Source of the DNA: Gammaproteobacteria bacterium
GTDB taxonomy: Bacteria; Pseudomonadota; Gammaproteobacteria; Pseudomonadales; Halieaceae
Assembly: GCA_009937065.1 (NCBI GenBank)
Contig: JAACDF010000019.1
Location: 42,055 to 106,054, forward strand
Reading direction: 5' to 3'
DNA length: 64,000 nt
The translations under genes and the position numbers were made by a program. Under the pieces are notes generated by a model, which saw only the letters and a list, made by a program, of their open reading frames with translations, searched no databases and was not told the origin of the DNA. Below, in pieces: positions 53,213 through 62,172 of this stretch. The stretch's first letter is position 1; each line of letters begins with the position of its first letter.

Positions 53213-54489
53213 GTCGTGCTTTCCTCGACCTCACCGATACTAGCCTGACGCTCAGCGACGGCCAGCGTATCTTCCGATCACCTGGCATCGCCTTTTCGCA
53301 GGCAAATGAGGTCGTATTTGGAGACGCAGCCTTTGCGCAACTCAAACGCAGACCACTGGACGTCCGAACTGACATACTTAATCAGCTTTCCACCGCGCCA
53401 CTGAGCAGTACATTTGGAAACGCGCGACACACGGCAGATTTGATCTACGAGCACCTCAAAGGTCTGCTCGCATCGATGGATCACCCGGAGGATCTCTGTC
53501 TCATCGCACCGGGAAACTTCGAACAAGCTCAGCTTGAGTTGCTATTGGGCATCCTGGACTCGCTCGGAGCGAGTCCTGCTGCGGTAGTCGACAGAGCGCT
53601 TTTGGCGCATCCCACACACTTGGGATCAGGTATTAACTTGAATCTACAGTGGCGACAATTGGTGGTAAGCAACGTCACCGTTAATGCCAATCAGTGCCGG
53701 GTAGAAAAAGTAACGGCTGTTCCCGGCATTGGCTATCTCGATTTACTTGAACTGTGCCTTGAAGAGTGCGCTGATGCCTGCATCGATCAAACACGGTTCG
53801 ATCCACGACGCAGTGCTGAGTCTGAGCAAACCCTGCTCGATGCCCTACCTGACCTCCTGGCATCGCTGGAAGGTCGCCCAGAGGTATCCGTTGAGCTTGG
53901 AACAACATCATTTAAAGTCTCGAGAAGTCGTCTTGAGAAAGCCGGACAAAAGATCGCATCAGTGATTGGAAATAAGACGGGGGTGATTAGCATCGATGAA
54001 TCGCTGTCGATGTTTCCAGGAATCAGATTTGATGCGGTTACGTCGATTGATTCTTTAACAGCGGCGGCGGCAGACCTATTGGCTGATCACCGAAGCGATG
54101 AGCCACTAACACGCATTTCCAATCGAGAAATAGCGGGAGCCGGGGCGTCCGCTGATGAGTCCACGACAACACCTGCCGCACTGGACATGACGAGCGAACC
54201 TACTACAGCCATTGAACGTCAGAAAAACGAGACACCTTTGGTGGATACACAGGGTGATCAGCCCACCCATGTTCTCATTGACGCCGTAGCACATCGTATT
54301 TCGGAAACAGACACCCAAGGCGCGGGGTTTGGTGTCGTCTACCGCGATGGTATTGCCTGCATCGACGGGTCACAGCGCGACCAAGTGAGTGTTCTGTCGG
54401 TCTCCGGTTCTCATGACCGGCTGACCGTCGGTAGTCGTTTATACCGTAACGACGGCAAGGAAGCCGTGCTCATTTTCGTCGAGTCGTAA
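53209..54489 (+). CDS. Hypothetical protein, possible actin/Hsp70-like ATPase fold
   Basis: FLDLTDTSLTLSDGQRIFRSPGIAFSQANEVVFGDAAFAQL...LCLIAPGNFEQAQLELLLGILDSLGASPAAVVDRALLA is reminiscent of actin-fold phosphate-1/connect regions; ATGA overlap with the channel gene. Confidence 0.55.
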   Translation: MSRAFLDLTDTSLTLSDGQRIFRSPGIAFSQANEVVFGDAAFAQLKRRPLDVRTDILNQLSTAPLSSTFGNARHTADLIYEHLKGLLASMDHPEDLCLIAPGNFEQAQLELLLGILDSLGASPAAVVDRALLAHPTHLGSGINLNLQWRQLVVSNVTVNANQCRVEKVTAVPGIGYLDLLELCLEECADACIDQTRFDPRRSAESEQTLLDALPDLLASLEGRPEVSVELGTTSFKVSRSRLEKAGQKIASVIGNKTGVISIDESLSMFPGIRFDAVTSIDSLTAAAADLLADHRSDEPLTRISNREIAGAGASADESTTTPAALDMTSEPTTAIERQKNETPLVDTQGDQPTHVLIDAVAHRISETDTQGAGFGVVYRDGIACIDGSQRDQVSVLSVSGSHDRLTVGSRLYRNDGKEAVLIFVES

Positions 54490-54492
54490 ACG

Positions 54493-55584
54493 ATGCCCCG
54501 GCGGAAACGACAGGCCAATACATTCAATCTCAGCTTCCTGGACATTATGTCCTGCGGCTTTGGTGCCGTTGTTCTTGTATTCCTGATCATCGATCACTCG
54601 ATTGAGATTCAAATTCAGTCGGTAAACGCAGAGGTGCTATCCGAGGTCGATCTGCTGGAGGACGACATTCGAGAAGGTGAAGAGGGTCTCGTGCGATTGC
54701 GCAATGCGATTAGTAGTACCGACCTTGAGATTGTTGAAGCGCAGGGACGCGCACGCGTCGTTACCGAGGAGCTTGATCAACTAGAGGCGCTGATCGCCTC
54801 ATTAGAAGAATCGGATGTCAGCGAGACAACGGACCTCGAGGCCCTTAAAGCAGAGATCAACTCACTAGAGGAGCGAATACAGCAATTACGTGAAGCGGCC
54901 GAAGCGGATGGTGGTCGCAGCGCACGTGAGTTTCAGGGCGAGGGAAATCGTCAGTACCTGACCGGACTCAAACTGGGCGGTAATCGAATCGCTATTATGA
55001 TCGACGCGTCGGCGAGTATGTTGGCGCCCGAGGTGGTTAACGTCATTCGACTACGAAACCAATCGAGTGATAGGCAGCGCGCGGCTCGAAAGTGGGTGCA
55101 AGCCCTAGATACGGTCGATTGGCTGACGGCTCAACTGCCAACTGGCTCGCGCTATCAGATCATTCTGTTTAATACTGAGGCCCGATTTGCCCTCCCCGAA
55201 ACGCAGGGCAGATGGCTTGAAGTCGCCAACAGCGATCAAGTCGAGCGGGTGATCTCCGCGGTTCGTGAGACATTGCCCGCAGGCGGAACCTCCCTCTACA
55301 ACGCCTTTGCCTTTCTCAATGAGCTCGACAGCAAGCCCGATAATATTTTTATTATCACCGATGGATTACCGACTCAGGGAAAAGACGCGCCTCGAAAAAA
55401 TACCGTTTCGGGTCCCGCTCGACTGAAGCACTATCGCGATGCGATCGATAACTTACCGACCAACGTGCCGGTAAATGTGGTGCTCTCGCCCATGGAGGGT
55501 GACCCCATGGCAGCGTCTGAATTCTGGAAGCTAGCGCAGAATACGGGTGGCAGTTTCATGGCACCTGCGGAGGATTGGCCGTAA
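54493..55584 (+). CDS. VWA-domain protein with N-terminal single TM (paralog 1)
   Basis: NLSFLDIMSCGFGAVVLVFLIIDHS TM; coiled coil; MIDAS IAIMIDASASM; GTSLYNAFAFLNELD...NIFIITDGLPT. Confidence 0.92.
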   Translation: MPRRKRQANTFNLSFLDIMSCGFGAVVLVFLIIDHSIEIQIQSVNAEVLSEVDLLEDDIREGEEGLVRLRNAISSTDLEIVEAQGRARVVTEELDQLEALIASLEESDVSETTDLEALKAEINSLEERIQQLREAAEADGGRSAREFQGEGNRQYLTGLKLGGNRIAIMIDASASMLAPEVVNVIRLRNQSSDRQRAARKWVQALDTVDWLTAQLPTGSRYQIILFNTEARFALPETQGRWLEVANSDQVERVISAVRETLPAGGTSLYNAFAFLNELDSKPDNIFIITDGLPTQGKDAPRKNTVSGPARLKHYRDAIDNLPTNVPVNVVLSPMEGDPMAASEFWKLAQNTGGSFMAPAEDWP

Positions 55585-56582
55585 TGCGAAAGCGTCGATC
55601 CGCACCTGAGATTTCACTGTCGTTTTTGGACGTTATTTGTTGCGGCTTCGGCGCCGTTATCTTGCTTCTGATGATCACCAAAACAGTGGAGCCCCAGGTC
55701 CTCGAAGAGTCAACGGTTATAGCGGAGGGACGCGTCGCGGAATTAACCCAGCAGCTATTTGAAATAAGGGGCGAAACGACCGTGCTCAATCGAGATCTGT
55801 CAGCAAAACGAGAACAGATATCGGAATTCGAAGAGCGAATTGCCGTTCTCCAGGGTTCGCTGGCATCTTCGAAGTCTCGTTATGACTCTCTACAAACAAC
55901 GCGGAATTCAAACAGCATTGTCGCTGAGCAACTCGCTATTGCACGCCAGGAGTTGAGCGATGAAGAAGAGCGATTACTCGGACGCGATGCTGAAAAGAAG
56001 AATCAACTGATTGGTGGCATTCCCGTCGACAGCGAGTACATCATCTTCATCATCGACACTTCGGGCTCCATGTTCTCCTATGCGTGGCAACGCATGCTGG
56101 GTGAAATGGAGGCAACGCTCAACATCTATCCCAATGTGAAGGGCATTCAGGTCATGAACGATATGGGGAACTACCTGTTTTCTCGCTACGCGGGTCAATG
56201 GATTCCCGACACCCCTGCGCGACGGCAGCTGATCTTGCGCAACCTCGCCAATTGGAACGCGTTTTCTAACTCGTCACCTGTGGAAGGTATTACACAAGCT
56301 GTCAGATCGTTTTATGACCGAGATAAGAAAATCTCCATCTACGTCTTTGGCGACGAATTTACCGGAAGATCGATCGAAGAAGTTGTGCTCACGGTGGATC
56401 GATTGAACGCCGAGGCCGGGACGGGGGAACGACGTGTGCGCATCCATGCAGTAGGCTTCCCCGTACAGTTTATAAGACCGCCCGAATTGCAGGATACGGG
56501 CATTCGTTTTGCTACACTCATGAGAGAGCTAACGCATCGGAATGGTGGGACGTTTGTTGGACTCAATGACTTTAGGCCGTAA
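55584..56582 (+). CDS. VWA-domain protein with N-terminal single TM (paralog 2)
   Basis: SLSFLDVICCGFGAVILLLMITKT TM; coiled coil; MIDAS IIFIIDTSGSM; KISIYVFGDEFTG; TAATG overlap with paralog 1. Confidence 0.92.
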   Translation: MRKRRSAPEISLSFLDVICCGFGAVILLLMITKTVEPQVLEESTVIAEGRVAELTQQLFEIRGETTVLNRDLSAKREQISEFEERIAVLQGSLASSKSRYDSLQTTRNSNSIVAEQLAIARQELSDEEERLLGRDAEKKNQLIGGIPVDSEYIIFIIDTSGSMFSYAWQRMLGEMEATLNIYPNVKGIQVMNDMGNYLFSRYAGQWIPDTPARRQLILRNLANWNAFSNSSPVEGITQAVRSFYDRDKKISIYVFGDEFTGRSIEEVVLTVDRLNAEAGTGERRVRIHAVGFPVQFIRPPELQDTGIRFATLMRELTHRNGGTFVGLNDFRP

Positions 56583-57234
56583 GGCGCAGCGTCTACTGAC
56601 GCTGATTACCCTCATCGCACTGGCGGCATGCTCGACCCGCGAAGTCGTTGTGGAAGGATCATTTCCAACACCTCTTGTCGATCCTGTACCGGTATCGGTA
56701 GGCATTTTATTCACCAAGGAATTCAAAGAGCATGAGCTAGTCGACGATGCCACCGGCCGCGGTGAGGTCAGCTGGCGCGTGAGCACAGGCACAGCACAGG
56801 TCGAGTTCTGGTCTACCCTCCTCCCCGCGTTTTTTCACAATGTGGTGTTCATCGAGAGCTACGAGGACCTGCAGACCTACGATGTCGATGCCGTCCTCAT
56901 TCCAAAAGTGGCCGACGTACAGTACGCCATCCCCCTGTACACCAACGTGAAAGTTTATGAGATCTGGATGCGCTACAACTTGGCGCTCGTAGAGCCAGAG
57001 CAAATTATCGACAAAGAAAATTCCACCATCTCACTGGAAAATATTCAGCCTTTTGCTGAGTGGCCACTGACCGCCTACGGAAAGACCCCCACCGCCTTCA
57101 TGCAATCAGATAGTGATGCAGTCAATTTGGCAGCGGTTATGGCTCTGCGCGATGCTGGTGCCAACTTTATTACCAGCTTCCTACGTGTCCCTGGCGTGAT
57201 GGATTGGATTGATAATCCCGAGGAGGCTCAATGA
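56566..57234 (+). CDS. Lipoprotein, hypothetical
   Basis: LLTLITLIALAACSTRE lipobox; start overlaps the upstream VWA gene (ORF track 56542). Confidence 0.8.
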   Translation: MTLGRKAQRLLTLITLIALAACSTREVVVEGSFPTPLVDPVPVSVGILFTKEFKEHELVDDATGRGEVSWRVSTGTAQVEFWSTLLPAFFHNVVFIESYEDLQTYDVDAVLIPKVADVQYAIPLYTNVKVYEIWMRYNLALVEPEQIIDKENSTISLENIQPFAEWPLTAYGKTPTAFMQSDSDAVNLAAVMALRDAGANFITSFLRVPGVMDWIDNPEEAQ

Positions 57235-57890
57235 AGCGCGCACTGCTCTCTGTTTTTTTACTGGGCGGCTTACTCGGCGGCTGCGTAACCGCCAATGTCG
57301 ATGAAATGACCTTTGATGCGCCGGTCGCGGGTATGACCGATGGCAGTATTGTTATTCTGGGTAGACGCCACGCGCCCGATTACGATACCGAGCCCGACTT
57401 TATAGATTGTATTGGCAGTCATATAAGCCGTGGCAGCGAAAATATTAACGTCATTCCAGAGGGACAGTTTGTCGATGCCATGTACCCCTGGTTCGAGCCG
57501 CGGACTGCGCCATTAAGCATCGAAAGCGTTGGTCGACTAATGGTGCTCCCCAGCGTTGCGGGCAAGCTGTCGGAGTTGGATCTCGATTACATGATCTGGA
57601 TTGATGGCCGAACTCAGGATACCAATAGCAGTGGCTCCATGACCTGTGGCGTCGGACCTACCGGCGCCGGATGCTTTGGTTTCGGGACCTGGGGTACCGA
57701 GTCCGAGTACGAAGCCACCATATGGAACTTTGATGCCGGTGCCGAGGTCGGAAAGATGAGTGCCTTAACCAGTGGACAAAGCTACATGCCTGCCGTTGTT
57801 GTTCCTATTCCCATCATTGCGCCAGTTCAGGATACTGCCTGTGACAGCTTGGGAACCCAGCTGTTGCAGTACCTGTCTGCCGGGTCGTAA
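57231..57890 (+). CDS. Lipoprotein, hypothetical
   Basis: ALLSVFLLGGLLGGCVT lipobox; ATGA overlap. Confidence 0.8.
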   Translation: MKRALLSVFLLGGLLGGCVTANVDEMTFDAPVAGMTDGSIVILGRRHAPDYDTEPDFIDCIGSHISRGSENINVIPEGQFVDAMYPWFEPRTAPLSIESVGRLMVLPSVAGKLSELDLDYMIWIDGRTQDTNSSGSMTCGVGPTGAGCFGFGTWGTESEYEATIWNFDAGAEVGKMSALTSGQSYMPAVVVPIPIIAPVQDTACDSLGTQLLQYLSAGS

Positions 57891-57893
57891 GCC

Positions 57894-59303
57894 GTGAAAC
57901 GAATTATTGCCTCGCTTTGCCTGGCCGCATTCATCGTAGGCTGTGCGGGATCATCGACCGTTACCGTGGGTGGGCGTCCGGTGAACATTCCAACCGATGC
58001 CGCTGAAGAGCACGAGAAGCTCATTGAGAACATCGGTATCTATGACGATCCGGAGTTACAGGCCTACATTGACGAAATCGGTGCGCGATTAGTTGCCAAC
58101 TCCAGCATGCCCAATCAGGACTTCACTTTTACGTTGCTGGACTCCCCTGACATCAATGCGTTCGCCCTGCCCGGCGGTCTCATCTACATCAATCGAGGTC
58201 TGCTCGCCTACCTCGATAGTGAGGCGGAGCTTGCTGGGGTGATTGCACACGAGATCGGGCATATCACCGAGCGGCACCACTCTCGTCGCAGGACACAGAC
58301 GATTACCAATCAGGTGGCGGCCGTATCGGCGTTGATCCTAACCGGATCGGGTGATCTATATGACGCAACAAGCATGTACGGCGCAGAGCTCATCTCAGGC
58401 TTTGGTCGCGATATGGAACTCGAAGCTGATGCGGCCGGCGCTGAATTCATGCATAAAAGCGGATACGACGCCGATGCCTTGTTGTCGGTAATCGGTGTCC
58501 TCAAAGACCAGGAGCGTTACCGGAAAGCCGTTGCCAAGGCCTCTGGCAAGCCCTCCGGTACATACCATGGGCTATACGCCAGTCACCCGAGAAACGACCT
58601 GCGGCTACAAACCGTCATCAAGACGGCCAACAGTTTAGATCTCGACATGATGCCCGAGAACCCAGAGTTGCCGGGGCGGTTCAGGCGTGAAACCGAGGGT
58701 ATGGTGATCGGCGCGAGTGCCGAGGCGCAAAGTGACCCTCTGCGTTACTACCACAACAAACTGGACTTCACGTTTGAGCACCCCGAAGGCTGGCTTGTCA
58801 CTGCAACCACGCGGGAAATTGTCGCTCAGGCCCCCGACTCCGATGCAGCGCTCAAAATCAAAATAGCGAAAGTCGATCCTGATAAAAGCCCCAATGACGC
58901 CCTCCCTGAACTTGCCTCTGGTGAGATCAGTGGGCAAGAGTCCATTGAGAATGAAGGTCTCAAGGGTGCGACGGCACTCGCAAGCACTGCCGGCGTTCAA
59001 AAGCGTTTGGGTATTATTGATCATCGATTCCGATTCTTGTTCGAGGGCGAGGCCAGTGACTTCAGCACCGCCGACGAGGGATTCAAAACCATTATCGCTT
59101 CTTTCAGGCCGCTATTCGCCAGAGAGAAAAAGCGCGGTGAAAGCCACGTATTGAACTACGTTCAAGTACCGAGAGGTGCTACTTTCGGATCGATGAGCTC
59201 GGGCGTTCGAGTGCCTGATGCAGAAAACCAATTGCGCTTGATTAATGGCTACTACCCCAGTGGCGAGCCGCGTACTGGTGATTGGTTAAAAGTCCTTCGA
59301 TAA
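57894..59303 (+). CDS. M48-family metalloprotease lipoprotein (BepA/LoiP-like N-terminal catalytic domain)
   Basis: LAAFIVGCAGS lipobox; VIAHEIGHITERHH HExxH; DMELEADAAGAEFM; GTG start. Confidence 0.93.
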   Translation: MKRIIASLCLAAFIVGCAGSSTVTVGGRPVNIPTDAAEEHEKLIENIGIYDDPELQAYIDEIGARLVANSSMPNQDFTFTLLDSPDINAFALPGGLIYINRGLLAYLDSEAELAGVIAHEIGHITERHHSRRRTQTITNQVAAVSALILTGSGDLYDATSMYGAELISGFGRDMELEADAAGAEFMHKSGYDADALLSVIGVLKDQERYRKAVAKASGKPSGTYHGLYASHPRNDLRLQTVIKTANSLDLDMMPENPELPGRFRRETEGMVIGASAEAQSDPLRYYHNKLDFTFEHPEGWLVTATTREIVAQAPDSDAALKIKIAKVDPDKSPNDALPELASGEISGQESIENEGLKGATALASTAGVQKRLGIIDHRFRFLFEGEASDFSTADEGFKTIIASFRPLFAREKKRGESHVLNYVQVPRGATFGSMSSGVRVPDAENQLRLINGYYPSGEPRTGDWLKVLR

Positions 59304-59362
59304 ACCCGCTGCTGTGTCCGAGTATTTCATGACATGATGGCCGGGCGATACAGGGAGGCCTC

Positions 59363-61069
59363 ATGCGCCCAATAACAATAATTGTTGCTCTTGCACTGCT
59401 GTCAATCACACACTCTATTCGCGCCGAAACGGTGGTCTATACGGCCAAACTGATCCGAACGATGGAGCCTGCGCTACCCGAGGCAACCGCCGTAGCGGTC
59501 GAGGATGGAAAAGTGTTGGCGGTGGGATCATTGGACAGTCTGAGTCCGTTGATCACCGCACGCGGAGCCAAGATCGATCGGCAGTTCGAAGACAATGTAC
59601 TGACGCCCGGATTTATCGACCCGCATGTGCATCCAACGCTACCCGCCGTTTTGACGCAATTTCCTTTCCTTGCCCCCGACGACTGGCATCTTCCCACCGG
59701 TGACTTCCCCGGCGCGACAACACCCGAGGACTACAGAAGCGCTCTTCAACATTTGGTCGCGCAACATAACGATACGTCGGTACCCTTTGTCGCTTTTGGC
59801 TATCACCCGCTGTGGCACGGCGAGGTGTTTCGGGATGATCTCAACCGCTGGTTCGGCGATACGCCGGTCATGATTTGGCACCGCTCATTTCATGAGCTCA
59901 TCGGTAACGATGCCGCGTGGGACCTCCTCGGCGTAACCAAAGAAGACGCCGATGCCATCCATGAGGGCGCTCATTGGGAGCGAGGGCATTTCTACGAGTT
60001 AGGGCTTCGCGCTGTCTTCCCTCGCATGAATTTCCTATTCGAACCAAAGCGCTACATGACGGGCATGAAAAACTTCCTGGCGATGATGCACAAGTCCGGT
60101 GTCACCACGGCAGCCGACATGGGTACAGGTATCTTCGGTAATCCCGTTGGAGAAATTCAAGCCGTTAAAGCCGCCGTAGCCAATGACCCCGTGGGCGTTC
60201 GCGTTTTACTAACACCGATCATTACGGACTTTATTACCCGAGGTAAGACGGCTGACGAGGCGCTCGCCGAGGTGCTGAGCTGGCAGGGTATGAATGACGA
60301 GCAAGTATCGGTGAGCAATCACTTCAAGCTCATGATCGACGGCGCGATCTTTTCAGGTCTTTCCCAAATGGGGTCGCCCGGCTACCTCGACGGCCATACG
60401 GGTGTCTGGATGGTCGATGTGCCCACACTGGAGGCATTCGCTAAAACGTTTTGGGACGCCGGCTTTCAGATTCATGCGCACAGTAACGGCGATGCCGCTA
60501 CGGCAAGGTTCATTAATCTACTCGACTACCTTCTGCGCGAAAGTCCTCGCGCCGATCATCGCATGACACTGGAGCACTTTGCCTACAGTACTGAAGATCA
60601 AAATCGAAAACTTGCCGCCTTGGGCGCGGCGGTGTCCGCAAACCCTTACTACCATTACATCTTGTCAGAGATGTACAGCGGAGATTGGCTAGGACCTGAT
60701 CGAGGTCCACAAATGGTGCGGCTCGGTTCGCTGGAAGCCAAAGGCGTTCCCGTTGGACTTCACTCTGACAGTCCAATGGCACCACTCTCACCGCTCACGC
60801 TCATGTGGACGGCTGTCGCACGAGAGAACATATCAGGCGATAAAACCGGGCAAGAAGAAGTAATGAGTCGATACGGTGCGCTGAAAGCGATTACCATCGA
60901 TGCGGCATGGATCTTGGGACTAGAGGATTCCATTGGTTCGATACGGGCGGGTAAGGCGGCTGACTTTACCGTTCTGTCAGCCGACCCCATGACCGTACCA
61001 CTTGAAACATTGCGATCAATCGACGTCATCGGTACCGTCTTCGCCGGCACCGCACACCGAAACCAATAA
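59363..61069 (+). CDS. Secreted amidohydrolase (amidohydrolase-3/YtcJ-like)
   Basis: Signal peptide; LTPGFIDPHVHP; QIHAHSNGDAATARFINLLD; VGLHSDSPMAPLSPLTLMWTAV. Confidence 0.92.
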   Translation: MRPITIIVALALLSITHSIRAETVVYTAKLIRTMEPALPEATAVAVEDGKVLAVGSLDSLSPLITARGAKIDRQFEDNVLTPGFIDPHVHPTLPAVLTQFPFLAPDDWHLPTGDFPGATTPEDYRSALQHLVAQHNDTSVPFVAFGYHPLWHGEVFRDDLNRWFGDTPVMIWHRSFHELIGNDAAWDLLGVTKEDADAIHEGAHWERGHFYELGLRAVFPRMNFLFEPKRYMTGMKNFLAMMHKSGVTTAADMGTGIFGNPVGEIQAVKAAVANDPVGVRVLLTPIITDFITRGKTADEALAEVLSWQGMNDEQVSVSNHFKLMIDGAIFSGLSQMGSPGYLDGHTGVWMVDVPTLEAFAKTFWDAGFQIHAHSNGDAATARFINLLDYLLRESPRADHRMTLEHFAYSTEDQNRKLAALGAAVSANPYYHYILSEMYSGDWLGPDRGPQMVRLGSLEAKGVPVGLHSDSPMAPLSPLTLMWTAVARENISGDKTGQEEVMSRYGALKAITIDAAWILGLEDSIGSIRAGKAADFTVLSADPMTVPLETLRSIDVIGTVFAGTAHRNQ

Positions 61070-61083
61070 CCGAGGATATATTT

Positions 61084-62160
61084 ATGAGTGCTCTGGCAGC
61101 TCCCTTTACCTTTGCCAACGGATCGACCATCAAGAACCGTTATATGCTCGCCGCGCTGACCAATCTTCAGAGTGGTGCTGATGGCGTACTGAGTGACGAT
61201 GAATATCACTGGCTCACTCGCAGAGCCGAAGGCGGATTTGGATTGACCATGACCTGTGCCACTTCGGTGCAGCACAGAGGTGTTGGCTTTCCCGGTCAGC
61301 TCGGAGCGCACGAAGACTTGCACCTTGAAGGTCTCGCAAGGCTCGCAAAGGGCATCAAGGCGAATGACAGCCATGCGGTAGTCCAACTCCACCACGGTGG
61401 TATGCGCGCCATGAGTAGCTATTGCGATGCCGTACCGATGTGCCCCTCTGACGATGAGTCGACCGGATCAAAAGCCATGACTATCGAGGAGGTAGAAGGG
61501 TTCATTGAGGATTGCATCGCTGCCGCAGTTCGTAGCCAGCGAGCAGGGTTTGATGGCGTTCAACTCCACGGTGCCCATGGATATCTTCTAGCGCAGTTCC
61601 TTAGCCCCCAATTTAATCGGCGCGACGATGCCTACGGTGGCTCGCCAGAAAAGCGTGCAAAAGTACTCTTTGACATCATTACGGGAATCAACCAAGCCTG
61701 TGGCCGCGAGTTCAGCTTAGGCGTGCGCCTCTCGCCCGAGCGTTTTGGCCAGCGAACAGAAGAAATACGCGACCTCGCATCAGAACTTTTGGTCGACCCG
61801 CGCCTTGACTACCTTGATATGTCACTTTGGGATGTTTTTAAAGACGCGCACGACGAAGCCTTTGCAGGACAGTCATTGATGAAGGTGTTTACCGATTTGC
61901 CTCGCAAGGGCGTTGCGCTTGGCGCCGCTGGCAAGCTCTACTCAGCGGAGGCCTGTGAGAAGGCCATAGAAAGTGGCCTCGATTTCGTCTTGGTAGGCCG
62001 TGCGGCCGTTGTTCATGCTGATTTCCCGCATCAGGCGCTGGCAAATCCAGGTTTTGAAATGCATACCTTGCCGGTGACAAGAGATCATTTGGCGGCCCAA
62101 GGATTAAGTCCTAAGTTCATCGATTACATGGCGACCTGGGACGGATTTGTTGCCGCCTAG
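61084..62160 (+). CDS. NADH:flavin oxidoreductase (Old Yellow Enzyme family)
   Basis: FDGVQLHGAHGYLLAQFLSPQFNRRDDAYGGSPEKRAKVLFDIITGI. Confidence 0.94.
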   Translation: MSALAAPFTFANGSTIKNRYMLAALTNLQSGADGVLSDDEYHWLTRRAEGGFGLTMTCATSVQHRGVGFPGQLGAHEDLHLEGLARLAKGIKANDSHAVVQLHHGGMRAMSSYCDAVPMCPSDDESTGSKAMTIEEVEGFIEDCIAAAVRSQRAGFDGVQLHGAHGYLLAQFLSPQFNRRDDAYGGSPEKRAKVLFDIITGINQACGREFSLGVRLSPERFGQRTEEIRDLASELLVDPRLDYLDMSLWDVFKDAHDEAFAGQSLMKVFTDLPRKGVALGAAGKLYSAEACEKAIESGLDFVLVGRAAVVHADFPHQALANPGFEMHTLPVTRDHLAAQGLSPKFIDYMATWDGFVAA

Positions 62161-62172
62161 GTGAACACAGAG

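Noticed and set aside
53278-54318. Several antisense ORFs over the actin-like gene
   Set aside because: Short, overlapped by a well-supported operon gene, no recognisable domains
44619-59303. Zorya anti-phage system
   Set aside because: Has a MotA-like channel, but no ZorB-type OmpA/peptidoglycan-binding partner, no ZorC and no helicase/nuclease ZorD; the many lipoproteins and PEGA/SUMF1 do not fit
44619-59303. Bat/MoxR-VWA (aerotolerance-type) operon
   Set aside because: VWA and TPR proteins are present, but there is no MoxR AAA ATPase or DUF58 gene, and the VWA proteins have the short SFLD-type N-terminal TM instead of the BatA/B layout
44619-59303. Type VI secretion or Tol-Pal cluster
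   Set aside because: No TssB/C, Hcp, VgrG or ClpV; no TolA, TolB or Pal
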